From NCBI GenBank assembly GCA_047404195.1, contig JBDOIU010000018.1, positions 72,393 through 136,392 on the forward strand: 64,000 nucleotides of DNA, read 5' to 3'. Positions 18,986 to 26,931 of this stretch are shown here, in pieces (positions within the stretch are counted from its first letter, which is position 1; every line of letters begins with the position of its first letter). The notes beneath the pieces are model-generated. The model did no database searches. It was not told the origin of the DNA and was given only the letters and a program-made list of their open reading frames with translations. A program made the translations under genes and the position numbers. This DNA is from JAJRRL01 sp047404195. GTDB taxonomy: Bacteria > Pseudomonadota > Gammaproteobacteria > JAJRRL01.

Positions 18986-20107
18986 TCATTGGAAACAGCG
19001 TTCATCACGGTCAGGTAGCCTGTAACTGGTGCTGCGTCCGCGACCAGGGTTCTGAATGAAGATACTCCGTTTCTTAAGTTCCTGGATATCACGTAAGGCA
19101 GTATCATTTGAGCATTTGGCCAGCTTGGCATACTTAGAAGTATTCATAAAGCCCTCAAAATCATCCTTTAGCATACGGTTAATGATCAGTCTCTGGCGGT
19201 CATTCACAGGATTTTGATTGATCATATCCCAGAGCTGCGCTTTGAACAGCACATTACTGAGTGTGGTTTCTGCATTGCTGATAGCGCGGCCAAGACAATC
19301 CAAGAACCATGACAGCCAATTTGTGATATTAGGTGTTGCACGTTGTTGCGCTTCAAGCTGATCGTAATAGTGTTTGCGCTCCGCTTCGATCTGAGATGAC
19401 AGACTATAAAAGCGGTCCGGTGTACCATCAGCACGCGCAAGCGCCATATCACCTATGGCCCGTGCAATACGTCCATTGCCATCCTCAAACGGGTGTATTG
19501 TCACAAACCATAAATGAGCAATACCCGCTCTAATAACAGGGTCAGTGCTGTCTTCACCTTCTAGCCACGCAAAAAAGGTTTGCATTTCCCGTTCTAAACA
19601 ATCTGCAGCAGGCGCTTCAAAATGCACCTTTTCCTTGCCGATAGGCCCAGAAACTACCTGCATGGGACCAGCTTCAGTAGTCCGCCAGCCACCAACAGTT
19701 ATTTTGTGTATGCCACTACGCCCGGTTGGAAATAATGCAGCATGCCAATCAAACAATCTGTCCTTTGTTAATGGGTTAGAAAACTGTTGCGTGGCATCCA
19801 GCATCATTTCTACAACGCCTTCCACATCGCGGCTTGTAGGGATCAGCCCTGCAATATCAATGCCAAGCCTACGGGCAATGGACGAACGTACTTCTTCCGG
19901 ATTGAGGTTCTCACCTTCAATGGCCGAGGATTTAACCACGTCATTGGTTAGCGTGGTCAGAGATGCTTCACGCTTCAGCTCAAAGCCAAGACCTTCCATC
20001 CGCCCCAGCAAACGGCCTTGGCGATGGCGTATATCAGCCAGCTTCGATGCAAGGGCGTCGCCATCCCATGTCAAATTTGGCCAGTTTTGATGTTCGTGAA
20101 TCCACAT
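18986..20107 (-). CDS. Fic-domain protein with C-terminal winged helix
   Basis: A 373-residue Fic enzyme that probably transfers AMP or a related group from a nucleotide to a protein. The catalytic loop HPFEDGNGR is intact near residue 200. The N-terminal SSAIEGENL near residue 61 is an inhibitory alpha-helix motif ([S/T]xxxE[G/N]), so activity is expected to be self-restrained. A DUF4172-like N-terminus (WIHEHQNWPNLTWD) is present. The C-terminal 90 residues look like a DNA-binding winged helix. ATG at 20107 has a GGTG box; a GTG at 20116 is possible. Inverted repeats lie across the start and upstream, which fits self-regulation. It lies between repeat copies and may be mobile cargo. Confidence 0.92.
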   Translation of the reverse strand: MWIHEHQNWPNLTWDGDALASKLADIRHRQGRLLGRMEGLGFELKREASLTTLTNDVVKSSAIEGENLNPEEVRSSIARRLGIDIAGLIPTSRDVEGVVEMMLDATQQFSNPLTKDRLFDWHAALFPTGRSGIHKITVGGWRTTEAGPMQVVSGPIGKEKVHFEAPAADCLEREMQTFFAWLEGEDSTDPVIRAGIAHLWFVTIHPFEDGNGRIARAIGDMALARADGTPDRFYSLSSQIEAERKHYYDQLEAQQRATPNITNWLSWFLDCLGRAISNAETTLSNVLFKAQLWDMINQNPVNDRQRLIINRMLKDDFEGFMNTSKYAKLAKCSNDTALRDIQELKKRSIFIQNPGRGRSTSYRLPDRDERCFQ

Positions 20108-20110
20108 AGC

Positions 20111-20191
20111 AATCACCGCTTAATTTAAGGTGATTATAGGGGTAATTCACTGCAAAGTCAAGGTTAATCACTGCACATCATGCGGTGATTA
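20111..20191. promoter_or_regulatory. Operator-like inverted repeats at the fic promoter
   Basis: AATCACC (20111-20117) pairs with GGTGATT (20129-20135), and TAATCAC (20165-20171) with GTGATTA (20185-20191). Extra half-sites AATTCACTGC (near 20144) and GATTCACTGCG (near 20200) share the core. Binding by the Fic protein's own winged helix is a guess. Confidence 0.55.
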
Positions 20192-20340
20192 GGTGCCCGA
20201 TTCACTGCGAAGAAAACTAAAAAGAGATGCTTTTTTCATGCCATTCAGATAGTAGATCCTTCAAAACTACTTCCTTATGATCGTTCATTCATGGTTTTTT
20301 ATATAGAATATAAAATGCTTCACATTGGTTCGAATCCACT

Positions 20341-20914
20341 ATCCCTGGCGCTCACCCTCCGGGCTAAAATGCTCATACTTCGCATTCTGTTCTAATCCGC
20401 TATCCTTGCGGATTAGTATTCGCGCCATCCCTGGCGCTCACCCTCCGGGCCAGAATGCTCATACTTCGCATTCTGTTCTAATCCGCTATCCTTGCGGATT
20501 AGTCGAACCCAGTTGATTTATTGGGTTCATACCAATCTTTGCTATTCATATTATCCCCCTTTAGGGGATGGGTGTTTGTTGAGTCAGGGATAACTCGCGC
20601 CATCCCTGGCGCTCACCCTCCGGGCCAGAATGCTCATACTTCGCATTCTGTTCTAATCTGCAGTCCATGCAGATTAGTCGAACCCTCTGCTCGGGTTCAC
20701 ACCAATCTTTGCCATTCATATTATTCCCCTTTGGGGGATGGGTGTTTTGTTGAGTCAGGGATAACTCGCGCCATCCCTGGCGCTCACCCTTCGGGCCAGA
20801 ATGCTGAACATTCTGTTCTAATCCGCTATCCCTGCGGATTAGTCGAACCCTCTGCTCGGGTTCACACCAATCTTTGCCATTCATATTATCCCCCTCTGGG
20901 GGATAATATGAATG
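20341..20914. repeat. Tandem repeat array next to tRNA-Ser
   Basis: A partial unit at 20341 and three fuller units starting at 20427, 20602 and 20773 (period about 171-175 bases). Each has ATCCCTGGCGCTCA, an AGAATG/CATTCT stem, an AATC(C/T)GC stem, GGTTCA(C/T)ACCAATCTTTG, and a TATCCCCC...GGGGGAT stem. The last unit runs directly into the tRNA 3' end. Open frames through these repeats on both strands are by-products of the repetition. Confidence 0.85.
20878..20914. repeat. Perfect 17-bp inverted repeat touching the tRNA-Ser 3' end
   Basis: Left arm 20878-20894 and right arm 20898-20914 with a three-base loop. The right arm overlaps the encoded CCA of the tRNA. It could act as a hairpin in the tRNA transcript, or mark the end of the repeat element. 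Confidence 0.75.
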
Positions 20915-21003
20915 GCGGAGAGAAAGGGATTCGAACCCTCGGTACGGGATTACCGTACACACGCTTTCCAGGCGTGCTCCTTCAACCACTCGGACACCTC
21001 TCC
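20913..21003 (-). tRNA. tRNA-Ser (anticodon GGA)
   Basis: The reverse strand begins GGAGAGGTGTCCGAGTGG and has a long variable arm (GTACGGTAATCCCGTAC), a GGTTCGAATCC T-loop, and an acceptor ending CTCTCCG plus an encoded CCA. The anticodon stem-loop CGCCTGGAAAGCG gives GGA, reading UCC/UCU Ser codons. The long variable arm is the class II serine type. Confidence 0.97.
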
Positions 21004-21258
21004 AGAATTTCGCAGCCTAGCATATGCACAGCTTCAGAGCAAGCAAAGCACAAGCCGAAATGCAATTTCTGTCACAATATAAAGCATAATGTGATTTGTA
21101 TGTGGCCATGTTGTCTATGGATTGATGCACAATCCCACAATGCACTCGCTATTCACTCACATGAACAGTTGAATTGCCAATACTTCCTATTCTGTGTTTG
21201 TAGAATACTATTTTGCAATAAAGCCAAGCAATATAGTATAAAAGATAAGAAGAGTGCT

Positions 21259-21816
21259 TTAAACCGTAGAATCAGACCACTGCTCACGGCGCAGGCGATA
21301 CAGCACATGTCGACATAAAGGGCTATTCGGCTCTAAACGCGGGTGATCAAAATCACCCGTCATATCGTGTATTAGACCTATCTTTTGCATCACGCGGATC
21401 GAGCGTATGTTTGTTGCCGCAGTGAATGATACCACCTCGGGTAAAGCCAAACGCTGAAATGCATCTCGCAAAACGGCCCTTGCACCCTCCGTTGCAAAAC
21501 CATTGCCCCAATGCGCCGATGATAAACGCCAGCCGATCTCTGTGGCTGGCACAAAACTTGCCTCAAAGCCCACAGCCTGGCAACCAATAAAACCAATAAA
21601 TTCACCAGTATCTCTTCGCTCAACAGCATAGAGACCGTATCCGTGCTGAGCAAAATGACGGCGAGTATTGTCAATCAATCGCTGCGTAGTTTGTGCATCC
21701 TGTAATCCTGGAAAATATGCCATGACCAGCGGATCCTGATTAATATCGCACATTGGCTGAAAGTCATCCTCTCGCCACGTTCGTAATATCAAGCGTTTCG
21801 TTTCACATATTTGCAT
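21259..21816 (-). CDS. GNAT-family acetyltransferase, RimJ/RimL type
   Basis: A 185-residue protein starting MQICETKRLILRTWREDD, the standard opening of the Acetyltransf_3 (RimJ/L) group. It continues with the acetyl-CoA-binding region around GWRLSSAHWGNGFATEGARA and the late NIRSIRVMQKIGL motif. It probably acetylates a small molecule or a protein N-terminus; the substrate is not evident. The ATG at 21816 is preferred because GAGGAG sits a few bases upstream. It stands 26 bases from the hydrolase gene upstream on the same strand, so the two may be co-transcribed. Confidence 0.9.
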   Translation of the reverse strand: MQICETKRLILRTWREDDFQPMCDINQDPLVMAYFPGLQDAQTTQRLIDNTRRHFAQHGYGLYAVERRDTGEFIGFIGCQAVGFEASFVPATEIGWRLSSAHWGNGFATEGARAVLRDAFQRLALPEVVSFTAATNIRSIRVMQKIGLIHDMTGDFDHPRLEPNSPLCRHVLYRLRREQWSDSTV

Positions 21817-21842
21817 AGACACTCCTCGCTATCAACGTTGCA

Positions 21843-22631
21843 TTACCGCGGATGAGACACTAGCCACGCAAATGCATGCCAAAAGTGTGGGTCGTGATAT
21901 CGTCCATCATTATGCCCCGTCCGACGCAAAACAATCAGTCGCTTCGGCTCAGGCGCAGCAGCATATAAATCACGACTATGCCAAGGTGAAATCACACGAT
22001 CATGTGTGCCAACCATCACCACAACAGGACACCGTGCGTGTTTGATACGCTGCAGATTGTCGTACTTGTCAAACGGTAACAATGCATAACGTGTCATCAC
22101 GCGATACGCTGACACAAAGCCTGCATCAGCCACCAAACCTGCTAAAGGTACCTTGCTTGCCAACGCAATAGACATCGCTGCGCCCAAAGAATGCCCATAG
22201 GCAATGATCTTCTTCGCTGGTACATGCTGTGAATCTCGCAAATAACGATAAACCCGCTGCGTGCTGCCAATCAAACTTGATTCAGATGGGCGCCCAGTAC
22301 TGAGGCCATACCCAGGATAATCATAAGCAATAATATCATAGCCTTGTCGCACAAATGCCTGTAACTGATGCTCCAACCGAGGTAGATCCGTTGCATTACC
22401 ATGACTGTACAAAATGGTATAACCATTGCCGTGCGCTGCACGCAAATTGCGAATACTGATCAAATGCCCATTGCTCGTTTCCAACAATTGAGTCGGCGGC
22501 GTATGGCGTAACACCCGTGGAGCAGGGTATAACAGTCGATGCGCCAATAGCTCGACAAGGAACAAAGCCAAAGCCAGGTAAATACACCAGCGTAGAATGG
22601 TGTAAGTGATTTTAAAGCACATTTTAGACAT
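21843..22631 (-). CDS. Membrane-anchored alpha/beta hydrolase
   Basis: A 262-residue serine hydrolase of the ABHD13/BEM46-like group. One N-terminal transmembrane segment (about residues 8-26, YTILRWCIYLALALFLVELL) anchors it. The oxyanion region is YSHGNATDLPRL; the strand YDYPGYGLSTG follows; the nucleophile elbow is GHSLGAA near residue 150; the Asp lies in VGTHDRVIS; and the His in RTGHNDGRY. The start at 22631 is chosen for GGGAG upstream; a longer frame to 22775 has no ribosome site. Substrate unknown. Confidence 0.88.
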   Translation of the reverse strand: MSKMCFKITYTILRWCIYLALALFLVELLAHRLLYPAPRVLRHTPPTQLLETSNGHLISIRNLRAAHGNGYTILYSHGNATDLPRLEHQLQAFVRQGYDIIAYDYPGYGLSTGRPSESSLIGSTQRVYRYLRDSQHVPAKKIIAYGHSLGAAMSIALASKVPLAGLVADAGFVSAYRVMTRYALLPFDKYDNLQRIKHARCPVVVMVGTHDRVISPWHSRDLYAAAPEPKRLIVLRRTGHNDGRYHDPHFWHAFAWLVSHPR

Positions 22632-22825
22632 AAAGCACTCCCGCAAAGATCCCGTGCTAACCCATTGAAATAATGGTAGTTTAATGCCAATTGCGCCCAA
22701 TTGGCAAGGGATATTATACATCATCATGAGTGTTGTTTGATAAGCCTCGCCTGTTAAGCTGCCAGGAATCAACACATATAAAAAAGTGACTGACAGCAGC
22801 GATCACCGACTAACTTGTGTCAGTG

Positions 22826-22854
22826 TTGAAAATTGTGTCCAGAAGTGTTACAAT
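22826..22854 (+). promoter_or_regulatory. Putative sigma-70 promoter of the 22950 gene
   Basis: TTGAAA at 22826-22831 and TACAAT at 22849-22854 with a 17-base spacer, about 95 bases before the start codon. Confidence 0.6.
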
Positions 22855-22949
22855 TATTGTGTAGAGTAGAGTGAAGCAGAAAGGCTCACAAGCCATTGAT
22901 TTTGCTCCGAAGCTTGAAATAGTAACCACCCGTCGTAGGAGAAAACAAG

Positions 22950-24434
22950 ATGTTAAGAGGAACAGTGCATTATACCCCGGAAGAAGAAGCAGCAGCAGTC
23001 AAAAAAGCAATTCAAGCTGCAGTATTGTACAATGTTAAGAAGAAGGCCTTATTTTACAATGTTAAGAAGATAACCTTTTTTACTCAACCAAAGTATAATG
23101 ATCAGTTGCGTTCTCTTTTGGCTGATCTATTGGAGGCGTTTGGATTACCAGGAAAACAGAGGCTGAGGTGGTTACGCTCCGATATCAGCGAGATATCCGT
23201 TCGGGGGGTTAGATTGTCAGATATACAAACGAAAGTCGTAGATAGCGTATTAAATATGGTAAAGCAACATAACAATAACCATTCGTTTGGAAAGAAGTTT
23301 GCTCATAATACAGTGTCTATTAAGTCTGTCTCGGGAGGACAAGCTCAAGACACTCAGAGTGAGCTCGGTGCATACCCTCAAGTGTATGCTAATGAGCAGG
23401 AAGACTGGCCAACTGCAGAGCAGTGGATTGTAGCGGTTAAGCAGCATAATAGTGCCACAATATATGAAGGGGATCAGGATGCTATAAAGAGCCGCCAAGA
23501 TGTTGGTTATTGTGGTGACCTAACACCAAAGCAAAAGTTCTTTTTTGAGCGGGTGCGAGCAAACCTTTGGCAGACACAAGATGCAGTTGATTTCTTCCTG
23601 GAAAACCCGGAGTATGACACTGCTGATTTCGTTGCAAATATAGATAAAGCAATAGAAAAGGGTGCATCTAACAGCGTTTCTCTTGGTCCCGGATTCGGGA
23701 CCATCATGTCTTGTGGTGATAGAAAAATGCAGAAACTTATAGCCGGGGAAGTTAATAATACAGCCAAAGCCAAAGCCAAAGCCAAAGCCAAAGCCCAAGC
23801 CTCAGGCTCGCTATCGAAACATTCTGTGACTATCATAGCTACGCCGCCACCCGAGCCACTCAAGGCAATGCAAGATTATTTAGCTGAGCAGTTAGATCGC
23901 CTTGGCAGGCTAAGCAACTCTCCCGGAACAAAATGGAAAATTCTTTGTTTTCGCAGAATTGCAAGTTTAATTAGGAATCACCAGATATCTAGTGATTCTG
24001 GCACCCATAGTGCTCCCGAAATAAGTTCGTTACTAATATTAATCAACACGGTTGCTGCAGGGCGCAGAAAAGCGGGTATCGGTAAACCTAAAAGTTTGAA
24101 AGCATTTGAAAGACTTTGCAAGACTAAGCTGAATGCTGTTGATTTCAAGCTGTTAGATAAAGGCGAAAGGCGAAAGCTTGTCTCGGGTGATGACCATACT
24201 AACTTCTTGAATCCTGATGACATGAAGAATGCAAGTTTGTTAGAACGAATAGCTCAAACATCTACTGCAGAATTCTCTAAGGAAGTTGATGCTGTGCCTG
24301 GTATCAACATGAAGGTGGACGACTATATTGAAGCTTGCCTTGCGAGTCAGGAGGACACCTTGATATCGGATGCAAAAAAGATTATTGGAAAAAGGCAACA
24401 GGAAAGTGTAGAAGTGGATAGTCCAACCCCTTAG
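22950..24434 (+). CDS. Hypothetical protein with Lys-Ala repeat
   Basis: A 494-residue soluble protein that I do not recognise. A clear AGGAG precedes the ATG and a good promoter lies upstream, so it is likely expressed. Near the N-terminus LYNVKKKALFYNVKK is an internal duplication. At residues 272-284 a run of Ala-Lys pairs is encoded by five perfect GCCAAA hexamers. The rest is mixed alpha-helical sequence with no membrane segment and no signal peptide. The isolated setting is like that of other effector candidates here, but no secretion signal can be judged by eye. Confidence 0.7.
   Translation: MLRGTVHYTPEEEAAAVKKAIQAAVLYNVKKKALFYNVKKITFFTQPKYNDQLRSLLADLLEAFGLPGKQRLRWLRSDISEISVRGVRLSDIQTKVVDSVLNMVKQHNNNHSFGKKFAHNTVSIKSVSGGQAQDTQSELGAYPQVYANEQEDWPTAEQWIVAVKQHNSATIYEGDQDAIKSRQDVGYCGDLTPKQKFFFERVRANLWQTQDAVDFFLENPEYDTADFVANIDKAIEKGASNSVSLGPGFGTIMSCGDRKMQKLIAGEVNNTAKAKAKAKAKAQASGSLSKHSVTIIATPPPEPLKAMQDYLAEQLDRLGRLSNSPGTKWKILCFRRIASLIRNHQISSDSGTHSAPEISSLLILINTVAAGRRKAGIGKPKSLKAFERLCKTKLNAVDFKLLDKGERRKLVSGDDHTNFLNPDDMKNASLLERIAQTSTAEFSKEVDAVPGINMKVDDYIEACLASQEDTLISDAKKIIGKRQQESVEVDSPTP
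23763..23792 (+). repeat. (GCCAAA)5 hexamer repeat within a gene
   Basis: Five perfect copies, followed by the variant GCCCAA, encode alternating Ala-Lys. Copy-number change would alter length in two-residue steps without a frameshift. Confidence 0.85.
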
Positions 24435-24486
24435 CCATGAGCAGGGAGAATCCACAGCGAAGCGTGTTATTCTGCTGCAAGTAGCT

Positions 24487-25044
24487 CTAGCGAGGTTCCC
24501 ACTGTGGTTGGAAGCCATCGCAGCTTGTTTTATTCAAAGTAACAAAGTCAACATTGATGACGTTTGCGTTTAAGCATCGTTGGTTGTCAGTAAAAAACGA
24601 TCGCCCACCATGACGTGAGATAACGATCACATCGTTTGTTGTGTCCTTGATGCGAATATTGCTGCTGGCGTGCTTGAAAGTGTAAAGCGTGATCCTCTGC
24701 TTGTGAGTATGCGTGTAATCGTATGCGATGATGACTCCTTTCCTTCCTGTTGGGCGCAGTTTCATTGATTTTTTATTGGGGCACGATAAAAGTCCGCGTA
24801 TGCCGACTGGGCAGTCTGCAACATAAACCTGCTTGACTCAACCAGCATTGCCTTGGCAAAGACCAGTGTAACCAGCATTGCTGTCACTGCCGGGGCTGCA
24901 TGCATAAGCGATGGGTGCGAGGAGACGAATATCATGGCCATTGTTATCAGTGACAGTAAACCTCTCAGACTTGTATGCAAAAGACAATGGACTCACTGCA
25001 AGTGTTGTGATGAAGGTCAGGCCTGTGAATATATTTCTGAGCAT
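24487..25044 (-). pseudogene. Small secreted protein interrupted by an in-frame TGA
   Basis: The reverse frame starts MLRNIFTGLTFITTLAVSPL, a Sec signal peptide, and reaches GLCQGNAG before a TGA at 24838-24840. The same frame then stays open for about 115 codons (VKQVYVADCPVGIRGLLSCP and onward) to a TAG at 24487. With the TGA read through, the product would be about 185 residues with several Cys. The simplest view is a TGG-to-TGA nonsense change; TGA is used as an ordinary stop elsewhere in the window. No strong ribosome site is seen. The protein family is not recognised. Confidence 0.55.
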
Positions 25045-25282
25045 GATGAATGACGTGGTGTGGCTCCTTGCTGGGTATGCAAAACATATTCTGCTAGCAT
25101 TTCAGCTGAATATCAATACTTTGTAACACTGCTTTGTAGCACGAGCCGCGAACAGGCTATTTCCCCAGCGAAAAAAATGATCCTGAACGCAGGGCAAATA
25201 CAGGGCACTCACACACCCAGATTGACATGTGATGCTGTTACGTTTATTATATGATCAGTTTAATTTGTAGCTAGGAAACAGC

Positions 25283-25750
25283 ATGAAAAATACAATATTA
25301 GCCGTCACATTAGGTGTTTTGACAACCAGTACTTTTGCGACATCTTACATTGCTCAGACGGGTGCTTCTTGTGAGGCACTTGAACCGTTACAGCAAATTG
25401 GTCTGACAGTGAATGATGCAGCAGGTGGCGTGCAAGTTGATTTAATACATCGTGCACATTCTATTCCAGCTGGGTCATATGTCTCTTTTCAGTTTAACAC
25501 AGCAGAGATTGATGCCAATCAAGTGGCTCATTTTCAGAAGGATTTTTACTCGCAATACAATTCAGATGAGCGTGATATTGATCGCTATCAGTTTGATCTT
25601 GACCTCAGTCAGCGCGATAGTGGTATCGTGGTCATGAAACACTATGCGGAATTGTTTACAGACGCCACGAGCAATGAGGATAAAGATCATTTTATATCAT
25701 ACGATGAGCCACCCTGTGGCGATATCATTTTCAAGCGTATGGGAGGCTAA
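25283..25750 (+). CDS. Small secreted protein, unknown
   Basis: 155 residues with a Sec signal peptide (MKNTILAVTLGVLTTSTFA) and two Cys in the mature part (SCEAL and PPCGD), which could form a disulfide. The middle is rich in Asp and Tyr. AGGAAA precedes the ATG. It is followed after three bases by another small secreted protein and then a cupin, forming a probable three-gene operon. No family is recognised. Confidence 0.75.
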   Translation: MKNTILAVTLGVLTTSTFATSYIAQTGASCEALEPLQQIGLTVNDAAGGVQVDLIHRAHSIPAGSYVSFQFNTAEIDANQVAHFQKDFYSQYNSDERDIDRYQFDLDLSQRDSGIVVMKHYAELFTDATSNEDKDHFISYDEPPCGDIIFKRMGG

Positions 25751-25753
25751 AGC

Positions 25754-26200
25754 ATGATGACACTGCGTAAATTACTCGTTCCAATTCTATCTGTTGTGTT
25801 AACGTCTGCGGCATACTCCCATGTAGATCACTATGTGCTTGATGGGCCTGTCAGCATTGATTGTCCTGATAATAACTCAATATCAATAGACTTTAGCAAG
25901 CTCAGCATTGACAGAAGCAATCAGTTGGCCACTCTTGACTCAACTTTCAATGGTACGACCAGCCACATGCTGTTCACACTGCAAAACTCCCCTGCAGGTG
26001 AAGTGTTTAAACTTGTTTTCAAAGACCCAACATCATTGTCGCGTCAAGAATCAACATTATATGTGACTGAAATTGTATCGCCATCCGACAAGAATGTTTA
26101 TATCAACAGATATGTATCACAAGACTACAACGATGATGGCAGTACTGATGGTGCACCAATGGCATGTAAAATGAACGTACATTTTCGTTTTGTCAAATGA
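25754..26200 (+). CDS. Small secreted protein, unknown
   Basis: 148 residues with a signal peptide (MMTLRKLLVPILSVVLTSAA) and two Cys (IDCPD and MACKM) placed near the two ends of the mature part, as in the upstream protein. The two share general layout but little sequence, and may be distant paralogues. GGGAGG lies just before the ATG. It overlaps the cupin gene by four bases (ATGA). Confidence 0.78.
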   Translation: MMTLRKLLVPILSVVLTSAAYSHVDHYVLDGPVSIDCPDNNSISIDFSKLSIDRSNQLATLDSTFNGTTSHMLFTLQNSPAGEVFKLVFKDPTSLSRQESTLYVTEIVSPSDKNVYINRYVSQDYNDDGSTDGAPMACKMNVHFRFVK

Positions 26201-26697
26201 GAATTATTTTATCGTTGGTTGCAATGTGGGGTGTAACGAGTTACGCGGCCCCAATTGTTCACACTGCTGCGCCAGGGAAGGGTATTATTCCAGCAGTATA
26301 CCCTCATTACAAACAAATGGCGGCAGCTTATGATTTTAATAACCTGCCATTCCAGCCAATAGTCAAAGGGGTGGCGCGGCGTTTTGTGATGGGCACACAC
26401 AGCACGGTTGTTGAGTGGCGAGTTAAAGCGGGAGCGACATTGCCCTTGCATTACCATCCACATGAGCAAATCAACTGGGTGATCAAAGGTGCATTCTCGG
26501 TATATTCCCAAAATGAAAAAACACTATTGAAGGCCGGTCAAATGATGGTTTTTCCGCCTTATGTGCCACATCAATTCGTTGCCATGAAAGACAGCTTGTT
26601 GATCGGTTTTGTGTCGCCTGAGCGCAAGGATTTCTTGCCACGCTTAGCCGGTATTCCGAGGACTAGTGCACACAGCGACCTGCTTGAGGCGCACTGA
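26197..26697 (+). CDS. Secreted cupin-domain protein
   Basis: A 166-residue protein with a short signal peptide (MRIILSLVAMWGVTSYA). The cupin core includes LPLHYHPHEQINWVIKG (His, His, Glu metal ligands, with a final Gly) and PPYVPHQFVAMKD (the fourth ligand His). The fold is a small beta-barrel that usually binds a metal ion. Substrate and reaction are unknown. Start overlaps the preceding stop (ATGA), so translation is coupled with the upstream secreted protein. Confidence 0.85.
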   Translation: MRIILSLVAMWGVTSYAAPIVHTAAPGKGIIPAVYPHYKQMAAAYDFNNLPFQPIVKGVARRFVMGTHSTVVEWRVKAGATLPLHYHPHEQINWVIKGAFSVYSQNEKTLLKAGQMMVFPPYVPHQFVAMKDSLLIGFVSPERKDFLPRLAGIPRTSAHSDLLEAH

Positions 26698-26931
26698 ATA
26701 TTACCCAGTACTTGCCGTATGCTGCTTCAGTGAAGCCTACTCATGCATATTGTCTTCTTATTCCATCTCTTTGGTTGTGGTCGAGCGTACAATATTCAGT
26801 GTTGGCTCGTACGCCTACTACCCCATCCTGTAGTTTGTATGATCTGATGCATAGTGGTATAGTTGTTGATTGTTTGTCTTGCTGATAGCACATGAGTGCG
26901 CCTTTCGTGGTTAAAAGAGGGGGCCTATATT

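Noticed and set aside
20341..20914. Repeats considered as a CRISPR array
   Set aside because: The units are about 173 bases and contiguous, without short direct repeats separated by unique spacers, and no cas genes are present.
20521..21318. Open frames of 265 (plus) and 142 (minus) codons through the repeat array and tRNA-Ser
   Set aside because: They run through tandem non-coding repeats and the tRNA gene; the repeated peptide is a by-product of the DNA repeat lacking stops.
24487..25044. Alternative genetic code with TGA as Trp
   Set aside because: TGA serves as the normal stop for several intact genes here (for example virB4 and the SDR gene), so one internal TGA is better explained as a mutation.
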